NCBI GenBank assembly: GCA_041623475.1
Contig: JBFJWU010000029.1
Span: 1 to 16,457 of the forward strand
Origin: JBFJWU01 sp041623475 [NCBI: bacterium]
GTDB taxonomy: Bacteria; J088
Length of the DNA: 16,457 nucleotides
Reading direction: 5' to 3'
Shown: positions 14,718 to 16,457 of the stretch, piece by piece
Position numbering within the stretch: position 1 is the stretch's first letter
How the letters are laid out: every line of letters begins with the position of its first letter
The notes under the pieces: model-generated
The model's database searches: none
The model's input: the letters and a program-made list of their open reading frames with translations, nothing else
Told to the model about the DNA's origin: nothing
Position numbers and translations under genes: made by a program

Positions 14718-16457
14718 ATGAAGCTCAGGGTATTGATTGTGATTTTTCTGTTGGCCCAGGCACCCGGATGCGATAATCCGAAACCAGGCGGTTCGCAGCG
14801 TCAACTTGATCCGCCCGTCACTCCGGCATTGGCAGAGGGTGACTGGCAGGCGGGCGTTGCAACCGGCCCGATGTTCGCCCCGTTTGGCGTCAGTATGGGC
14901 GGATTCGGGTTTCGAATTGGACCGCCGTCAGTGCGCAGTGACAAGTTGGGAGCAACAGTTGGCAAGTACCAGTCAATGCTTGTCAAGGCGATTGCGATCA
15001 GCAATGGCAATGGGCTGGTGATCCTGACCAAGTTGCCGTTGATCTTTGTTACCGATCCGTTGCGTCGACGCGTAATCGAGCGGATGGGCGATGCAACGGG
15101 CCTGGATTTCAGCGACAGCCTGATTATGACGGCGACCCACACGCACAGCGGTCCTGCACGATTCTGGGCCATTCCCGAGGGCGCAGGCTTGTTTGGAATG
15201 GACGAGTTTGATCCCGCAGTGCTGGACGGGCTGGCGCAATCAATTGCCGACGTCGCAATCTCTGCCTGGGAAGACCTGCAACCTGCGCGCGTCGGTGCCA
15301 CCGAGGCCCTGCGATTTGACCCGGACAACCGGATCAGCCGGGATCGGCGAGGCAATAACGACAACCTGTATACGAACGTCGACGATCCCAACGTATACCT
15401 GGATAACGGGACCTATAAAAGCAAGGACCATCGCATGTGGATCCTGCGTATTGATGACACGGCCGGGCAACCGTTGGCGGCGGTCGTTCGATTCGGGATC
15501 CACGGCATCGTTTTTGCACAGCACATGTATTCAGAGGATGCTCCCGGTAATATCGAACGGGCCGTTGAGGCAGCCTGGAACGTGCCTACAGCGTTATTCC
15601 TGCAGGGGAATGGCGGCGATGTGAGCCCCGCTGGCGGCGATCACGGTCGCCGTGGCACTCAGCAGGCGGAAGCTGTCGCGGTCCGGACGGCACGGGCTGG
15701 GCAGACCGCGTGGAGTTCGATTACGACCAGTCGTTCCGGCGTCCTTGCGGTGGCTCATCGTCGTCGTCACCTGGATCGGAAGACGCTGGGATATGCCGAC
15801 GACGAGTTCGGAACCGGCGTGGGTGAGCGGTTTCAGCCGTACCAGTACGGTGGCTTTCAGTGCGGCGAAATTATCGAGGCAAATGGAGTTGATGATGGTA
15901 ATCCGGATACCCGACTCAAGGACGGTGAACTGGGATGCATCCCGATTGAACAATTGCAGGGTGTTCTGAACACCGATGCCCCGGAACTACCCCTGCGTGA
16001 GCTTTCAACGGCGGTCATGTCGGCGATTCGTATCGGTGAATGGCGGCTGGTGACGTTTCCCGGCGAACCGGTCAGCCAGATGGGTACGGCAATGCGGGAA
16101 CAGGCCAGGGAACTGGGGCTGGAAAAGTTTGCGACACTGGGTTACAGCCAGGCGCATCTGTTTTACCTGACCCCATCAGAGGACTGGTTTCAGGGCGGTT
16201 ACGAGGCGGCTCAGAACATCTGGGGCTGGAAAGTCGGCGAGTTTGTGATCCAACAGAACCGCGAACTGCTGGCAAGACTGGACAACTACGGTACCGAGCC
16301 CGCCTGGGACGGTGATGAGCTGGTAGCGATGCCGAGGGAACTGGAAGCGCGCACGGAAACAGTCCGCGGCAGCGGGACACCTGGATGGGCATCGCTGGCG
16401 GCGAGGACGGTGTCCCGATTCGGGCAGATCAGTGGATCCTGGGCTGGCGGTGACTCG
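14718..16457 (+). CDS. Neutral/alkaline ceramidase-like lipoprotein (C-terminus beyond window)
   Basis: The frame is open for 580 codons to the last base. The ATG has AGGA 8 nt upstream and lies 10 nt after thpR. The N-terminus is a lipoprotein-type signal (MKLRVLIVIFLLAQ, then APGC with C18); the lipobox is imperfect, so simple secretion is possible. The rest resembles neutral ceramidases, which cleave ceramide to sphingosine and fatty acid. H141/H143 in THTHSGP and H262 in FGIHGIVF are likely zinc ligands. S303 in NGGDVSP is the predicted nucleophile. E450 in FPGEPVSQMG and Y476 in GYSQAHLFYLTPSEDW complete the site by analogy with the Pseudomonas enzyme. A region with C382 and C407 around an acidic Asp/Gly segment is unusual. 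The substrate may differ from ceramide, as the match is to motifs only. Confidence 0.85.
   Translation, partial: MKLRVLIVIFLLAQAPGCDNPKPGGSQRQLDPPVTPALAEGDWQAGVATGPMFAPFGVSMGGFGFRIGPPSVRSDKLGATVGKYQSMLVKAIAISNGNGLVILTKLPLIFVTDPLRRRVIERMGDATGLDFSDSLIMTATHTHSGPARFWAIPEGAGLFGMDEFDPAVLDGLAQSIADVAISAWEDLQPARVGATEALRFDPDNRISRDRRGNNDNLYTNVDDPNVYLDNGTYKSKDHRMWILRIDDTAGQPLAAVVRFGIHGIVFAQHMYSEDAPGNIERAVEAAWNVPTALFLQGNGGDVSPAGGDHGRRGTQQAEAVAVRTARAGQTAWSSITTSRSGVLAVAHRRRHLDRKTLGYADDEFGTGVGERFQPYQYGGFQCGEIIEANGVDDGNPDTRLKDGELGCIPIEQLQGVLNTDAPELPLRELSTAVMSAIRIGEWRLVTFPGEPVSQMGTAMREQARELGLEKFATLGYSQAHLFYLTPSEDWFQGGYEAAQNIWGWKVGEFVIQQNRELLARLDNYGTEPAWDGDELVAMPRELEARTETVRGSGTPGWASLAARTVSRFGQISGSWAGGDS

Noticed and set aside
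1-16457. CRISPR arrays, tRNA/rRNA genes, insertion sequences, att sites or phage genes
   Set aside because: No direct-repeat arrays, terminal inverted repeats, transposase or integrase motifs, or cloverleaf sequences were seen, and the gaps between genes are mostly too small to hold them.

Overview
The window is a gene-dense, moderately GC-rich stretch of a bacterial chromosome. All 16 protein-coding genes supported here look like normal single-copy genes. No RNA gene, insertion sequence, CRISPR array, phage gene or plasmid function was seen. The set best fits a deltaproteobacterial or myxobacterial-type lineage. The main hints are a yqeY-dnaG-rpoD cluster, a small protein resembling the MXAN_5187 C-terminal family of Myxococcota, a Lon with a basic tail, two lipoproteins, and a cinA-thpR pair. 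This placement is an inference from family knowledge, not a computed result. GTG and TTG starts are frequent (fmdB-like, the NSS transporter, thpR, the receiver protein, the cyclodeaminase).

Layout. (1) 1-2662, minus strand: a macromolecular-synthesis cluster, yqeY then dnaG then rpoD (cut by the window edge), with a 7-nt gap and an ATGA overlap. (2) 2663-2919: a divergent promoter region with a good sigma70-type promoter for lon and a perfect 7-9-7 palindrome over its -10 box. (3) 2920-5727, plus: lon and an FmdB-like zinc-ribbon gene, ended by a strong stem-loop. (4) 5740-6906, minus: a cysteine desulfurase. (5) 7010-9118, plus: a Na+-coupled NSS transporter and a tandem thioredoxin-fold (GST-N/glutaredoxin-like) protein. 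(6) 9119-9667, minus: the MXAN_5187-like protein. (7) 9788-11844, plus: an unrecognised lipoprotein, a stand-alone receiver protein and an alpha/beta hydrolase. (8) 11852-12808, minus: an ornithine cyclodeaminase/mu-crystallin family dehydrogenase. (9) 12936-16457, plus: cinA, thpR and a neutral-ceramidase-like lipoprotein that is still open at the window end.

Functionally the window is mostly housekeeping: replication priming, the primary sigma factor, protein quality control, sulfur mobilisation, and NAD and RNA repair. A few accessory cell-envelope and signalling genes are interspersed. Genes alternate in direction in short blocks. Two of the three convergent junctions leave 0 or 7 nt between stop codons with no room for a terminator. 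I did not find a convincing new multi-gene system. The points most worth checking are the lon operator, the H1-like Lon tail, the lipoprotein/receiver/hydrolase cluster, the tandem thioredoxin-fold protein without a clear start codon, and the ceramidase-like lipoprotein beside cinA-thpR.
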